Source: an uncultured Aquimarina sp.
GTDB lineage: Bacteria; Bacteroidota; Bacteroidia; Flavobacteriales; Flavobacteriaceae
DNA: 64,000 nt
Reading direction: 5' to 3'
Assembly (NCBI GenBank): GCA_947499005.1
Contig: CANMML010000009.1
Span: 1-64,000, forward strand
Shown: piece after piece, positions 55,201 through 62,926 of the stretch
Numbering within the stretch: position 1 is the first letter of the stretch
How the letters are laid out: each line of letters starts with the position of its first letter
The notes under the pieces: model-generated
What the model saw: only the letters and a program-made list of their open reading frames with translations
Database searches by the model: none
What the model was told of the DNA's origin: nothing
Position numbers and translations under genes: made by a program

Positions 55201-57228
55201 CCTAATTGTTCTGCTCCTTTAGATGTAATTATCACTGATATTGGAGGAAGTACAGCTACTGTAAATTGGACAGATAATGAAAACGAACAAAGTTGGATTA
55301 TAGAGTACGGGCAGGATGGTTTTGAGCTAGGTACAGGGACAATATTAGAAGTTTCAGGAAGTCCTGTAACAAGTATAACAAATTTGAGCCAATTAACTAG
55401 TTATGATGTTTACTTAACTACATCTTGCTTAGCAGGAGGGGTGAGTGATGTCGCAGGGCCAATAAGTTTTTCTACAATAGAATCATGTTCAAATAATTTA
55501 CCTGAAATATTGATAACAGGTGTATCTCAAAATAGTTTTAGTTTTGATATTTTAGGGGATGAATCAAGTTGGCAAATACTTTATAGTGAAGCTCCACTCA
55601 ATACAGCTCCTATTCAAGAAGATTTTTCTTCTAACAGCATTACTCTAGAAAATCTAGAGCCTAATACTACTTACCAGGCTTTTTATAGAAGAGATTGTGG
55701 AGATGATGGTGTGAGTGTTCCATCGCAGGTATTTACATTTACGACCTTGGGTGATTTTTGTAATGGAGATGTATTTACAGACCTAGGAGGAATAGACAAC
55801 AACTACAATGTTAATGAGAATTATACAGTTACAATTCCAGCAGAAGAAGGAGAAAGAGTTAGGGTGTTTTTTGAAGCATTTAGTGTAGAGAATACTTTTG
55901 ATTTTCTAACTGTATATGATGGTTTAGATACAAATGCTACTTTGATAGGAAGTTATACAGGAAGTCAGCTTTTAGGACAAGAAATTGTAGGAGGTAGTGA
56001 AACAGGAGCATTAACATTTAATTTTACTTCAGATGAAATCATTCCTAATTCTGGATGGATTGCAAATGTAATTTGTGAGCCAATGCCAAATTGTGTAGCA
56101 CCTGAAGCAATCGAAATAGGTAATATCACAGAATCGTCCGCTATGATAAATTGGTCTGTAGTAGATAATGAAGATGATTTTATCATAGAGTATGGAGAGG
56201 AAGGTTTTACATTAGGTAATGGTAACATTATCAATCATACCACACCAGCTGGTGCAATCAATAATATCGAAATAGGAGGGTTATCTTCAAGTACAGTATA
56301 TGATGTTTATATAAGAACAAGTTGTAGTATTGGTGGAGTTAGTGATTTTATAAAAACTTCATTTACGACTAGTTGCTCAGATTCTTTAGTAGAGGGGCAG
56401 TTATTATTAAATGGAAGCTTTGAGTGTTCAAATGCAACTCCTTGGTCAATTTCTGGTCCACAAGGTACAGGTTGTAGTCAAGGATTTGTTATAGCTCAGA
56501 ATTCCAATAATATTTGTTTGAATTCAGAAGTATTCTTACCAACAGATGGTGAATATGGGATATTCCTATCGTTTGATGGAGAAGCAAATACAAACCATGC
56601 CTTAAGTCAAACATTTAACATACCAGAGAATATAGAAACAGTAGAATCTATTGATTTATCGTTTGACTTTTCTATTTCTTACAATACAACTATAGGTGCT
56701 ACTCCAACTCAACCAAGACAGTTAATTGTATCAATTACTGGTGATAATGGCGTTACATTTGAAGTAACCACTATAGAATTCGCTACTGATGTTGGGATAG
56801 ATCGATTAGATGTTAATTTCTCTGAAGATGTATTAGCAGCTCTTCAGGATATTGCAATAGATACGGCAACACTAACTTTTGAAGCGTTTATTCCAGAAGG
56901 CTTCACTGGGCCATCAATAGCAATGATTGACAATATTTCATTGAAGGTAGAAGAAACTTTATCTGTAAGTAGAGTAAACGAAGATCTCAGTAAGTCAATT
57001 GATATTTATCCAATACCATCAAATGGTAATTTTACAATTTCTACGGATCAAGTTGGAGTAGATACTGTTAGGATTATCGATATAACTGGTACGGTAATTT
57101 ATTCCGATACTACAATTGCTAAAAATGATATTGAAGTAAATTTAAAAGGAAGATTGGCAGCAGGAGTCTATTTCGTAGAAGTAAATACGGGCAGAGGTAA
57201 GGCTGTTAAAAAGATTATTATTGAGTAA
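49231..57228 (+). CDS. Giant secreted reprolysin-like metallopeptidase with Fn3 and CUB repeats, T9SS tail
   Basis: This is a 2665-residue protein. After a signal peptide and pro-region comes a metallopeptidase domain (about 190-410) with the zinc motif HEFGHQFGAYH (339-349) and a Met-turn 'SYAG' near 373. After it lie an Ig-like/PKD-type part, then about eleven Fn3 units ('SVELNWDADESTNWNIEYGE' type) interleaved with four CUB domains that start at 'FCGGDRFF', 'FCSGDRFF', 'YCGGDKFI' and 'FCNGDVFT', and one MAM-like domain ('FSESFTTLNTMPDCW'). It ends in a carbohydrate-binding-like region ('NGSFECSNATPW') and a type A T9SS tail ('GVYFVEVNTGRGKAVKKIIIE'). It should be secreted and act on protein outside the cell. 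Reprolysin-like flavobacterial peptidases digest host or dissolved protein; the substrate here is inferred. Confidence 0.92.
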   Translation: MRKRLLLSFLSFLALLGVLNTQSITGQSNNYWTKASQTRNQHSSFEGKVDFYQLDMAAFKTELFSKTSKKTISLPNQDTGKEEIFELQETKILPEALSKKYHSLSSYRGVSKDGEKEVSLIYCEEYGLTGVVTYGKIGTVSEIRPTKDGIHQLTYKTKGQQHKNGFECQVEEKANNLLSFGASTARDVDDGFLRKYRLALSVTGQYSQHFLNNTEENDEERITKVLAGMVNTVNRLNGIFERDFGVTMELVPNNDLLIYLDSSNDPYTTGDALNGQLQSTLDNVIGSENYDVGHLFHKEPSVYGNAGCIACVCTFGSKGSAFSVHEDPSGEGMTILAAHEFGHQFGAYHTQSSGNCRSGINSESEPGSGSTIMSYAGICFPNVQELSDDYFNFTSIRDVAIWTINDSSCAELIPTGNAAPTVEAGNNYNIPKSTPFVLEGQADDIDSVNLTYCWEQADVGNPFVSDFPLSTQPVGPLFRSFLPTTSNKRYMPRLEDVVTGNLTPTWEVLPSIARDLNFVLTVRDNSVNGGQTASDAMTVSVIDTPSAFEVTSQQSSENWFVGESKTITWNVAETNQNPISVSQVEILLSTDSGVTFDTSILVTDNDGEATFNVPVVANTENARLMVKAVDNIFYAVNQAEISIENTDFAIFMEDAEVDVCNGGTATLTGRYLTFNDFEDTITLSSEFATGVDADYEFSPATISGSHLEGIEFTATKTVNSNETVIIKANNTIEDRVANVSITTFEEGNLNFDLITPSNNVITDRDVQLSYSQNNNISSYVVQLSVSSDFNEFLVNEEQTSNSYLLNNLNSNTTYYWRVLGMNPCSESFVSDVYSFTTICAEPTNISIATSSFDSVELNWDADESTNWNIEYGETGFVVGTGNVEQSSNNTITINSLSSGTSYDVYIQSICSTDNISANVGPFRVTTPSNFCGGDRFFDSGGEFGQYSNNEFTETVMAPMNEGDRVRVVFDSFNIESGYDFLTIYNGASISSPEIGRYTGSQLLGEQIVADNELGTLTFIFDSDSSVIRDGWSARVFCEPIPNCESPSNISITENTREASISWIAVGDDSNWSLEYGVSGFSLGSGETTTANTTEVILEDLTPLTSYDVYIKTVCDDGGFSQVVGPFDFTTLDACPQPNIVDVSVTKNSAIIEVEASGDNFVIEYGTFGFVRGEGTTISSETTSILLGDLQSNTSYQAFIRQDCGELDGLSFEIDTEFTTNKDFCSGDRFFDSGGEFSNYSNRENSTTLISPDTIEDRVSVEFISFDLESGFDFLTIYNGDSVTAPVIGTFSSNSLQGQTYIANNESGSLFFRFTSDGSVTRSGWEAEVTCSPRPNCSTPMAVDLVGIDAFSATYVWQDTTTDRNWEIVYGETQDFVNGISSILNVSTNEVNFTDLSPETSYSFEIYAVCDEGGISDQVGPFQFTTDVACNVPLGFTYTETNPTSIDLSWMASSDISEWELQYGFNEFELGNGTIVSQITDANYLLEGLESNTTYDFYLRANCGVINGFSQWTNVLTITTDCAVFEAPFSESFTTLNTMPDCWEQSENLGWSFNNFPRGAADNLRDRNVNEETFYAWVDASNTAFNGDYILNSPLVDLSELENPSLQFSVFSDNNINDVLNTLTVTIQDNLNEAQDVFVLTNRTFNNWRDVVIDLSSLGLDLSSIKAQFKVTLADDFDKNLNDIVIDEVKFEEMPTCINPNSLQASNPTGRSVDLVWISEGNEMDWEIQYGIIGSGINEFQSSFTTQNPYTLEGLEPETDYIVSVRAVCGMGDTSEFTSNINFTTTESCPTPTSFEVSEITLSSALFTWDNVEDGNWVLEYAEAPLTIGEGTIVNVNTNQFELTDLESGTFYEAVLKRDCGELDGQSDYTEVLNFGTNADYCGGDKFIYTGIENYDEDGDGIGSEIFIPENVGERISITFNSFNLFRNIDAMAIYDGPDDSFPLLNVYSGNDLEGNTIRATNEFGALTILFFESGTLDEAGWEADVICEPIPNCSAPLDVIITDIGGSTATVNWTDNENEQSWIIEYGQDGFELGTGTILEVSGSPVTSITNLSQLTSYDVYLTTSCLAGGVSDVAGPISFSTIESCSNNLPEILITGVSQNSFSFDILGDESSWQILYSEAPLNTAPIQEDFSSNSITLENLEPNTTYQAFYRRDCGDDGVSVPSQVFTFTTLGDFCNGDVFTDLGGIDNNYNVNENYTVTIPAEEGERVRVFFEAFSVENTFDFLTVYDGLDTNATLIGSYTGSQLLGQEIVGGSETGALTFNFTSDEIIPNSGWIANVICEPMPNCVAPEAIEIGNITESSAMINWSVVDNEDDFIIEYGEEGFTLGNGNIINHTTPAGAINNIEIGGLSSSTVYDVYIRTSCSIGGVSDFIKTSFTTSCSDSLVEGQLLLNGSFECSNATPWSISGPQGTGCSQGFVIAQNSNNICLNSEVFLPTDGEYGIFLSFDGEANTNHALSQTFNIPENIETVESIDLSFDFSISYNTTIGATPTQPRQLIVSITGDNGVTFEVTTIEFATDVGIDRLDVNFSEDVLAALQDIAIDTATLTFEAFIPEGFTGPSIAMIDNISLKVEETLSVSRVNEDLSKSIDIYPIPSNGNFTISTDQVGVDTVRIIDITGTVIYSDTTIAKNDIEVNLKGRLAAGVYFVEVNTGRGKAVKKIIIE

Positions 57229-57248
57229 TAATTTTTAATTAAATTTTT

Positions 57249-57288
57249 AAAGCGTGGATCGATAAAAAGATTCACGCTTTTTTCTTTT
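57249..57288 (+). terminator. Terminator of the giant metallopeptidase gene
   Basis: AAAGCGTGGATC pairs with GATTCACGCTTT (one G-T pair) and is followed by a T-run, about 20 nt past the stop. Confidence 0.82.
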
Positions 57289-57327
57289 TTAACCCTAAGC
57301 TATTCTTAATTTCGATACTAAAACAAG

Positions 57328-57909
57328 ATGAGAGAACCTAAAATAGATATAAAAGAAAAACAGCTATTATCCGATAATCATTACATACTTCATAAATATG
57401 CTATTGGTTATGAAAGGAAGAATGGTGAAATTGAAATTCAAGAGCGCGAGATTTATGACAAAGGGAGTGGGGCAGCGATATTGCTATATAACTTAAAGCA
57501 AGGTACTGTTATACTTACAAGGCAATTTAGACTGGCAATGTATCTTAATGAGGGAAATCAAAAAGGAATGTCGATAGAGGTTTGCGCAGGTTTATTAGAT
57601 GGTTTAACTCCTGAAGAATGTATTATAAAGGAAACTTTAGAAGAAACAGGTTATCAAATAGAGAAACCTAAACACCTTTATGATGCTTATATGACACCAG
57701 GAGCTGTAACCGAAAAAGTATCCTATTTTATTGCTCCCTATGATACAGCTATGAAAGTAGCTCATGGAGGCGGGTTAGAAGAAGAACAAGAAGAAATCGA
57801 AATTTTAGAATTATCATTTGAAGAGGCCTATGATATGATAGCTGAAGGAAAAATTATTGACGGGAAAACCATAATGTTACTTCAGTATGCTCATCAGTAT
57901 ATTTTTTAA
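57328..57909 (+). CDS. nudK: Nudix hydrolase, GDP-mannose pyrophosphatase-like
   Basis: This 193-residue enzyme matches the NudK/ADPRase type: 'GSGAAILLYNLKQGTVILTRQFR', 'EVCAGLLDGLTPEECIIKETLEETGY', and 'YMTPGAVTEKVSYFIAPYD'. The Nudix box keeps KExxEExG but the first box Glu is Thr (G-x5-T). NudK-type enzymes hydrolyse GDP-mannose or related nucleotide sugars, so this one is a sugar-nucleotide pyrophosphatase; exact substrate unknown. Confidence 0.85.
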   Translation: MREPKIDIKEKQLLSDNHYILHKYAIGYERKNGEIEIQEREIYDKGSGAAILLYNLKQGTVILTRQFRLAMYLNEGNQKGMSIEVCAGLLDGLTPEECIIKETLEETGYQIEKPKHLYDAYMTPGAVTEKVSYFIAPYDTAMKVAHGGGLEEEQEEIEILELSFEEAYDMIAEGKIIDGKTIMLLQYAHQYIF

Positions 57910-57979
57910 TATTCTGTAATTATGTTAATTATTTGATTTTCAGCTTTTTAATATTTAAATTGCTGTAAAACAATTAGTT

Positions 57980-58804
57980 ATGAAGAATAGATTATTGGTT
58001 GTATTGACAATGATATTTACATTGACAACCCTTGCTCAGGAAGCTAAATTTGGAAATCTTTCATTTGAAAAAGCTGTCAATCTAAGTGGAAAGCAGCGAA
58101 TGTTATCCCAAAAAATCGCAAAAATAGTAGTGTTAAAGACATTGAGGGCAAATGGTCTTAATATGGAAAGGGAACTAAAATCTGCTCAAACCCTTTTCAA
58201 TAGGAATTTGATTATACTTAAAAATAATTCAGTAGCTCAAAGTGCAAAAGTAAAAGCAAAAGTACAAGCCGAATCAAAAGAGTGGTCTCGATTTAAACTT
58301 GCGATTAGTAGCGCACCTAATGATATCGATTTGTTTTTGAATCAAGCAGAAACTTTATTAAATAGATGTCATGATGTTGTTTTAGCTATTGAGGAGGCCT
58401 CGAACTATAACAAGCAAATTTCATATAGTGCTGCTACCGATCAATTGAGGGTAGAGACTATTAATAAATCGGGAAGGCAACGCATGTTATCTCAGAAAAT
58501 GTGTTTGTATTATGCGGCATGTAGATCTTTAAAAGATAAAAAGAAAGCAAATATAGCTTGTAATAACTACGTTCTTTTGTATAATGAAATGAATCGTATT
58601 ATCAATGATCTTATGGTTAATGAGCTAAATAATTCTGAAATTGATTTGGTCGTTTCTGAAATTTTAGATGTTTTCCAAACGCTAGAAGATAATAAAACCA
58701 AATTTGCGGATAATAAAATTCCATTACTAACCATATTAAAAGCAACGGATAAAATGTTAAATGATTTTAATAGACTAACTAATCTTTATGCTGTTCAGAG
58801 GTAG
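57980..58804 (+). CDS. Secreted protein with two PilJ-type sensor domains
   Basis: This 274-residue protein has a signal peptide (about 1-19) and two copies of the PilJ/type IV pili methyl-accepting N-terminal domain: 'NLSGKQRMLSQKIAK' near 34-48 and 'NKSGRQRMLSQKMC' near 162-175. This is the motif of sensors such as NarX and PilJ, where it sits before a transmembrane signalling domain. Here there is no transmembrane helix or output domain. It is probably a periplasmic or secreted ligand-binding protein. The 3' end is 4 nt from the convergent helicase gene. Confidence 0.8.
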   Translation: MKNRLLVVLTMIFTLTTLAQEAKFGNLSFEKAVNLSGKQRMLSQKIAKIVVLKTLRANGLNMERELKSAQTLFNRNLIILKNNSVAQSAKVKAKVQAESKEWSRFKLAISSAPNDIDLFLNQAETLLNRCHDVVLAIEEASNYNKQISYSAATDQLRVETINKSGRQRMLSQKMCLYYAACRSLKDKKKANIACNNYVLLYNEMNRIINDLMVNELNNSEIDLVVSEILDVFQTLEDNKTKFADNKIPLLTILKATDKMLNDFNRLTNLYAVQR

Positions 58805-58808
58805 AAGT

Positions 58809-61136
58809 TTAGTTAAGTATTTTCAATTTAGCGAAACGAAGCAGTAGCTTTTTTATACCCCCTTGCTCGAAATTAATTTCAGCTTTTCTATCTTGACCCT
58901 CCCCTTCAATATTAAGGACTAAGCCTCTCCCAAAACGACCATGTTCGACAGCTATACCAGATACAATCTGATTCATGATGCCATTATCTATAGGAGTACT
59001 ACTGATAGTTTGAGGTTTTAGTTTTCTTAATTTTCTTAGTTGATCTTGAGTTGGTTTATGTGATGGAGGGGGAGATCCTGCAATAGGTTTATTTTGTCTT
59101 AGTTTCGACTTGTCAATTTCTCCAAATATATCTCTATCAACAAGAGGTTTATATTGATAGCTGTCTATTGGAGTAATATAATCGAGATATTGATCGTCAA
59201 TTTCCTCAATAAATCGGCTAGGCTCTGCATCGACTAATTTACCCCAGCGATATCTTGAAATGGTATATGTTAGATAAGCTTGCTTTTCGGCTCTTGTTAA
59301 AGCTACGTAGAACAGACGTCGTTCTTCTTCAAGCTCACTACGAGTATTCATACTCATTCCCGAAGGGAAAAGGTCTTCTTCCATTCCTACAATAAATACA
59401 TGTGGGAATTCTAGCCCTTTTGCTAAATGAATGGTCATTAAAGCTACTCGATCTTCTTCATCGGTATCTTTATCCATATCAGTAGCAAGGGCAACGTCTT
59501 CTAGGAACTCTGCTAAATTTCCTTTGGCGCCATCAATTTCTTTTTGACCTTCCACAAAATCTTTAATTCCGTTAAGAAGTTCTTCAATATTTTCGATACG
59601 AGTAATACCTTCTGGCGTGGCGTCTTTTTTAAGTTCAAGTACCAAACCTGTCTTTTTACTTACCATTTCTGTTAAGGCAAAGGCATCGGTTGTTTCATTA
59701 GTAACCTGAAAACTTTTAATCATATTGACAAAGTTTTCTAGTTTAGCCCTAGTTCCTGCATTAATTTTTAAATCAGGAAGCTTAGCAATATGCTCCATTA
59801 CTTCGAAAATTGATCTTCCGTAATGATTTGCTGCTAAAATTAATTTATCTACAGTAGTTGCTCCAATACCTCGTGCAGGATAGTTAATAACACGTTTGAG
59901 AGCTTCTTCATCTTTAGGGTTTACGACCAACCTTAAGTAAGCTAAGACATCTTTAATCTCTTTACGTTGATAAAATGATAGACCTCCGAAAATTCGATAC
60001 TTGATACCTCTTTTACGAAGAGCATCTTCAATAGAACGAGATTGTGCATTGGTTCGATATAGAACTGCAAATTCACTAGCTCGTAACTGTTCATTCATTT
60101 GAGTATCGAAAATAGTGCTAGCTACATAGCGTCCTTCATCTCCATCAGTTGGCAAACGATTTACGATAATTTTACCCCCATCGTCATTAGCTGTCCAAAC
60201 TACTTTATCGAGTTTAGTTTTGTTGTGTTCTATGATTGAATTCGCCGCTTCTACAATATTTTTTGTAGATCTATAGTTTTGCTCTAATCGGTAACTAGCT
60301 GCATCGGTATAATCCTTTTGGAAATTTAAAATGTTATTAATGTTTGCACCACGAAAGGCATAGATACTTTGCGCATCATCACCTACTACACATAAGTTTT
60401 GAAAACGATCTGCTAGCGCACGAACGATTAAGTATTGAGAATGATTTGTATCTTGGTACTCATCTACCAAAATGTATTTAAAACGGCTTTGATATTTTGC
60501 CAATACATCGGGAAAGCGATTTAATAGTTCATTGGTTTTTAATAATAAATCATCAAAATCCATTGCTCCCGCTTTAAAACAACGTTCTACATAGTTTTTG
60601 TAAATATCACCGATACGAGGACGCTTAGACATGGCGTCTGCTTCCATTAATTCGGGATTATTAAAATATGCTTTAACTGTAATAAGGTTGTTTTTAAAAG
60701 ATGATATTCTACTAGCAACTTGTTTGTATTTATAGACATCTTTATCGAGACTCATTTCTTTTATAATACTCGCGATAAGTCGTTGTGAGTCTTGAGAATC
60801 ATATATCGTAAAATTTGAAGGGTATCCAAGTTTCTCCGATTCTATTCGTAATATTTTAGCAAAAATAGAGTGGAAGGTACCCATCCAAAGGTTTTTAGCT
60901 TCGGTACTTCCAACGATTTGTGAGATACGTTGTTTCATCTCACGAGCTGCTTTATTGGTAAAGGTTAAAGAAAGAATATTGAATGCGTCTACACCTTTAC
61001 TCATAAGATAAGCAATACGATAGGTTAGTACACGTGTTTTTCCTGAACCAGCACCAGCAATTACCATAAGAGGTCCTTCTACATGTATCGTAGGTGCTAA
61101 TTGTGCTTCGTTTAGTTGACTTAAATATTCTTCCAA
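58809..61136 (-). CDS. uvrD: UvrD/PcrA-type ATP-dependent DNA helicase
   Basis: This 775-residue superfamily 1 helicase has the usual length for UvrD/PcrA. Walker A lies at 27-34 (AGAGSGKT), followed by 'SLTFTNKAAREMKQRI', 'DEYQDTNHSQYLIV' (motif II), 'GDDAQSIYAFRGAN' (motif III), 'LEQNYRSTKNIVEAA' (motif IV), and 'LMTIHLAKGLEFPHVFIVGMEEDLFPS' (motif V) and 'RRLFYVALTRAEK' (motif VI). It unwinds DNA in nucleotide excision and replication repair. C-terminal tail has the expected Tudor-like part ('VEHGRFGRGLVLNIEGEGQDRKAEINFEQGGIKKLLLRFAKL'). Confidence 0.95.
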   Translation of the reverse strand: MEEYLSQLNEAQLAPTIHVEGPLMVIAGAGSGKTRVLTYRIAYLMSKGVDAFNILSLTFTNKAAREMKQRISQIVGSTEAKNLWMGTFHSIFAKILRIESEKLGYPSNFTIYDSQDSQRLIASIIKEMSLDKDVYKYKQVASRISSFKNNLITVKAYFNNPELMEADAMSKRPRIGDIYKNYVERCFKAGAMDFDDLLLKTNELLNRFPDVLAKYQSRFKYILVDEYQDTNHSQYLIVRALADRFQNLCVVGDDAQSIYAFRGANINNILNFQKDYTDAASYRLEQNYRSTKNIVEAANSIIEHNKTKLDKVVWTANDDGGKIIVNRLPTDGDEGRYVASTIFDTQMNEQLRASEFAVLYRTNAQSRSIEDALRKRGIKYRIFGGLSFYQRKEIKDVLAYLRLVVNPKDEEALKRVINYPARGIGATTVDKLILAANHYGRSIFEVMEHIAKLPDLKINAGTRAKLENFVNMIKSFQVTNETTDAFALTEMVSKKTGLVLELKKDATPEGITRIENIEELLNGIKDFVEGQKEIDGAKGNLAEFLEDVALATDMDKDTDEEDRVALMTIHLAKGLEFPHVFIVGMEEDLFPSGMSMNTRSELEEERRLFYVALTRAEKQAYLTYTISRYRWGKLVDAEPSRFIEEIDDQYLDYITPIDSYQYKPLVDRDIFGEIDKSKLRQNKPIAGSPPPSHKPTQDQLRKLRKLKPQTISSTPIDNGIMNQIVSGIAVEHGRFGRGLVLNIEGEGQDRKAEINFEQGGIKKLLLRFAKLKILN

Positions 61137-61204
61137 TGTATTCCCTTTTACAATTGATCAAATTTAAACAATAGCGAAGGCGTAGAAAAGGTCAATAGAG
61201 GTTA

Positions 61205-61340
61205 GATATCAACAAAAATGAAAAAACTGCAAATCTGAAATTGCGTGAGGGATAGTAGCGGCATCCTTTTTGTTATATTGAGCGCAGTCGAAATATAGAC
61301 AAAAAGATATAGCGTATAGCCCGACCCGACCCTAAGGAGG
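61205..61340. repeat. Intergenic block with flavobacterial-type noncoding repeats
   Basis: The gap between the helicase and metalloprotease genes contains 'GCGTGAGGGATAGTAGCGGC' near 61240 and a hairpin (CTTTTTGTTATAT / ATATAGACAAAAAG, one mismatch) carrying TTGAGCGCAGTCGAA (61278-61292) in its loop, plus a GACCC/GGGTA-rich stretch at 61320-61345. The repeat core matches 38671 and 23285. No coding potential is seen. Confidence 0.55.
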
Positions 61341-61354
61341 GTACGCCCTAAGAC

Positions 61355-62185
61355 TTATTTACCACCATTAGCTTGTAAATCTTGAATACATAAAGGATCT
61401 AATGCATCAATTTCTACTTGACCAAAAATGTTTCTTCTAAAGTTGGCTTGTGCAGCCATAAGGCAGCCAGGAACGTTACAATGTCCGCCTACTCGATCTC
61501 CAGCACTATTTTCTTCGAAAGCTTCATGATCTTCTACCATAGGGGTTCCAATATTTACTAGGCCTAATATGTGACAAAATTCATGGATTAATGTAGCAGC
61601 TTTTACTTTAGGAAAAGCATCATTGGCTCTTTGTGTTAGACGTCTAAGTGTCGCATCATAGATGACGATTGAAGTATTGCGGTAAGCTGTACCTAAAACG
61701 ACTTCAGTTTCAGTGCTGTTTTCATTTTCACGATCTGCAAAAAAGATATAAACGGCAATATCTGATCCATTACTAAAAGCGGTTCTGTTTTGATTTTCTA
61801 ATTGTGCAATTTCTTGAATAGTGTATACATCATCGTCATCATCAGGGGTTGCTATGGTTCTATTAACGAATTTAATTCCATCAGGTTTATTACATCTTCT
61901 ATTTATAAAGTTAGTCAAACTATCGATAGCTTGCTGAGAAGCTTGGGTGCCTTCAACACCTACAAATTCGATGGTTAAACTTCTATATACTCGGTCACTT
62001 AATAATTCATTGGCCGAATCTCCTGTTATACGAAGATTAAGCCTTGGATTATTTCCTTGAGGTAGATTTGCTGGTGTTTGATTATCGGAACCAGCCATAC
62101 GATTAGTATTGCTATCGTCATCGGATGAACAAGAAATAACAAATAAAAAACCTATAATTGTAATAATTTTTAGAAATAACCTCAT
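61355..62185 (-). CDS. Zinc metalloprotease lipoprotein
   Basis: This 276-residue protein has a lipobox (VISC, Cys19) and an Asp/Asn-rich linker. The catalytic motif is H201-E-F-C-H205-x-x-G ('IHEFCHILGLVN'), followed by a Met-turn 'CLM' near 242. Before it is an Asp/Glu-rich domain ('TPDDDDDVYTIQEIAQ'). It looks like a small metzincin-like protease on the outer membrane. Its ATG is 18 nt from the divergent start of the DUF2059 gene, so no room is left for two usual promoters. Confidence 0.75.
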   Translation of the reverse strand: MRLFLKIITIIGFLFVISCSSDDDSNTNRMAGSDNQTPANLPQGNNPRLNLRITGDSANELLSDRVYRSLTIEFVGVEGTQASQQAIDSLTNFINRRCNKPDGIKFVNRTIATPDDDDDVYTIQEIAQLENQNRTAFSNGSDIAVYIFFADRENENSTETEVVLGTAYRNTSIVIYDATLRRLTQRANDAFPKVKAATLIHEFCHILGLVNIGTPMVEDHEAFEENSAGDRVGGHCNVPGCLMAAQANFRRNIFGQVEIDALDPLCIQDLQANGGK

Positions 62186-62189
62186 AATA

Positions 62190-62197
62190 TATATTTG
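62190..62197 (+). promoter_or_regulatory. -7 promoter box of the DUF2059 gene, leaderless layout
   Basis: TATATTTG matches TAnnTTTG exactly and ends 6 nt before the ATG at 62204. With a -7 box centred about 7 nt from the transcription start, transcription would begin at the ATG. Confidence 0.5.
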
Positions 62198-62203
62198 GAT
62201 ACG

Positions 62204-62713
62204 ATGAAAAGTAAGTTTTTAGTAGTGTTTTTGGTCTTTTGCTTACAAGGAATCTTACAAGCGCAATCAAAATACGAAAATACGGAGAAGTATATAGAGA
62301 TTAATGGTACACATGAACAATATGAAGGAGCCGTTAATCAATTGTTTGATTTATTAGAAAATCAATATCAAGGTAAAAATATAAATGAGAGTACTTGGGA
62401 AGAGGTAAGAGGTATTAAAAAAGAAGCTTTAAAAGATATAAAGCGACGTTTGATAAGTGCTTATGAAAGTTATTTTTCTGAAAGTGATATTAATGCAATG
62501 TATGAATTCTATCAAACCGATGCAGGGAAACAATTGGCAAAAGATAGAAATCAACTTTCTAAACAGCAGTTAAAAGAAGTGACAAAATTTTATGAGACTG
62601 CGGTTGGAAAGAAAATTCAAGAAAATGCAGAGCCTCTTGGGCAAACTATTAGTGATATTAGTACCGAATGGAGCCACTTGTTATATGCTGAGGCAAAAAA
62701 TATTTTAGAATAG
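62204..62713 (+). CDS. DUF2059 protein
   Basis: The ATG at 62204 is preferred to the TTG three codons upstream. This 169-residue protein has a signal peptide (about 1-21) and one DUF2059 domain: 'LISAYESYFSESDINAMYEFYQTDAGKQLAKD', 'ETAVGKKIQENAEPL'. Helical secreted proteins of this family are widespread and have no settled function. It is divergent from the zinc protease gene with an 18-nt gap. Confidence 0.85.
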   Translation: MKSKFLVVFLVFCLQGILQAQSKYENTEKYIEINGTHEQYEGAVNQLFDLLENQYQGKNINESTWEEVRGIKKEALKDIKRRLISAYESYFSESDINAMYEFYQTDAGKQLAKDRNQLSKQQLKEVTKFYETAVGKKIQENAEPLGQTISDISTEWSHLLYAEAKNILE

Positions 62714-62926
62714 ATTATCATTCTCAGGAATAGTTAAAACTTTGTGCTTTAGTACATCTCAGTTTTAGTTTCGAAAAACATTATTCATGGCTATATGCAT
62801 TAAGCTTTAAGCCTTATATAGATTGATGTAGCTTAAAGCCTATAGCTTACAGCAATAAGCTAGAAAAAAGAAAAAGACTTTCAGGCATAACAGAGACTAG
62901 GGATCTTCCAATCCTAGTGGTTCATT

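Noticed and set aside
62893..62918. Hairpin ACTAGGGAT / ATCCTAGT after the methyltransferase gene
   Set aside because: The stem has a bulge and no T-run follows directly, so it is too weak to call a terminator.
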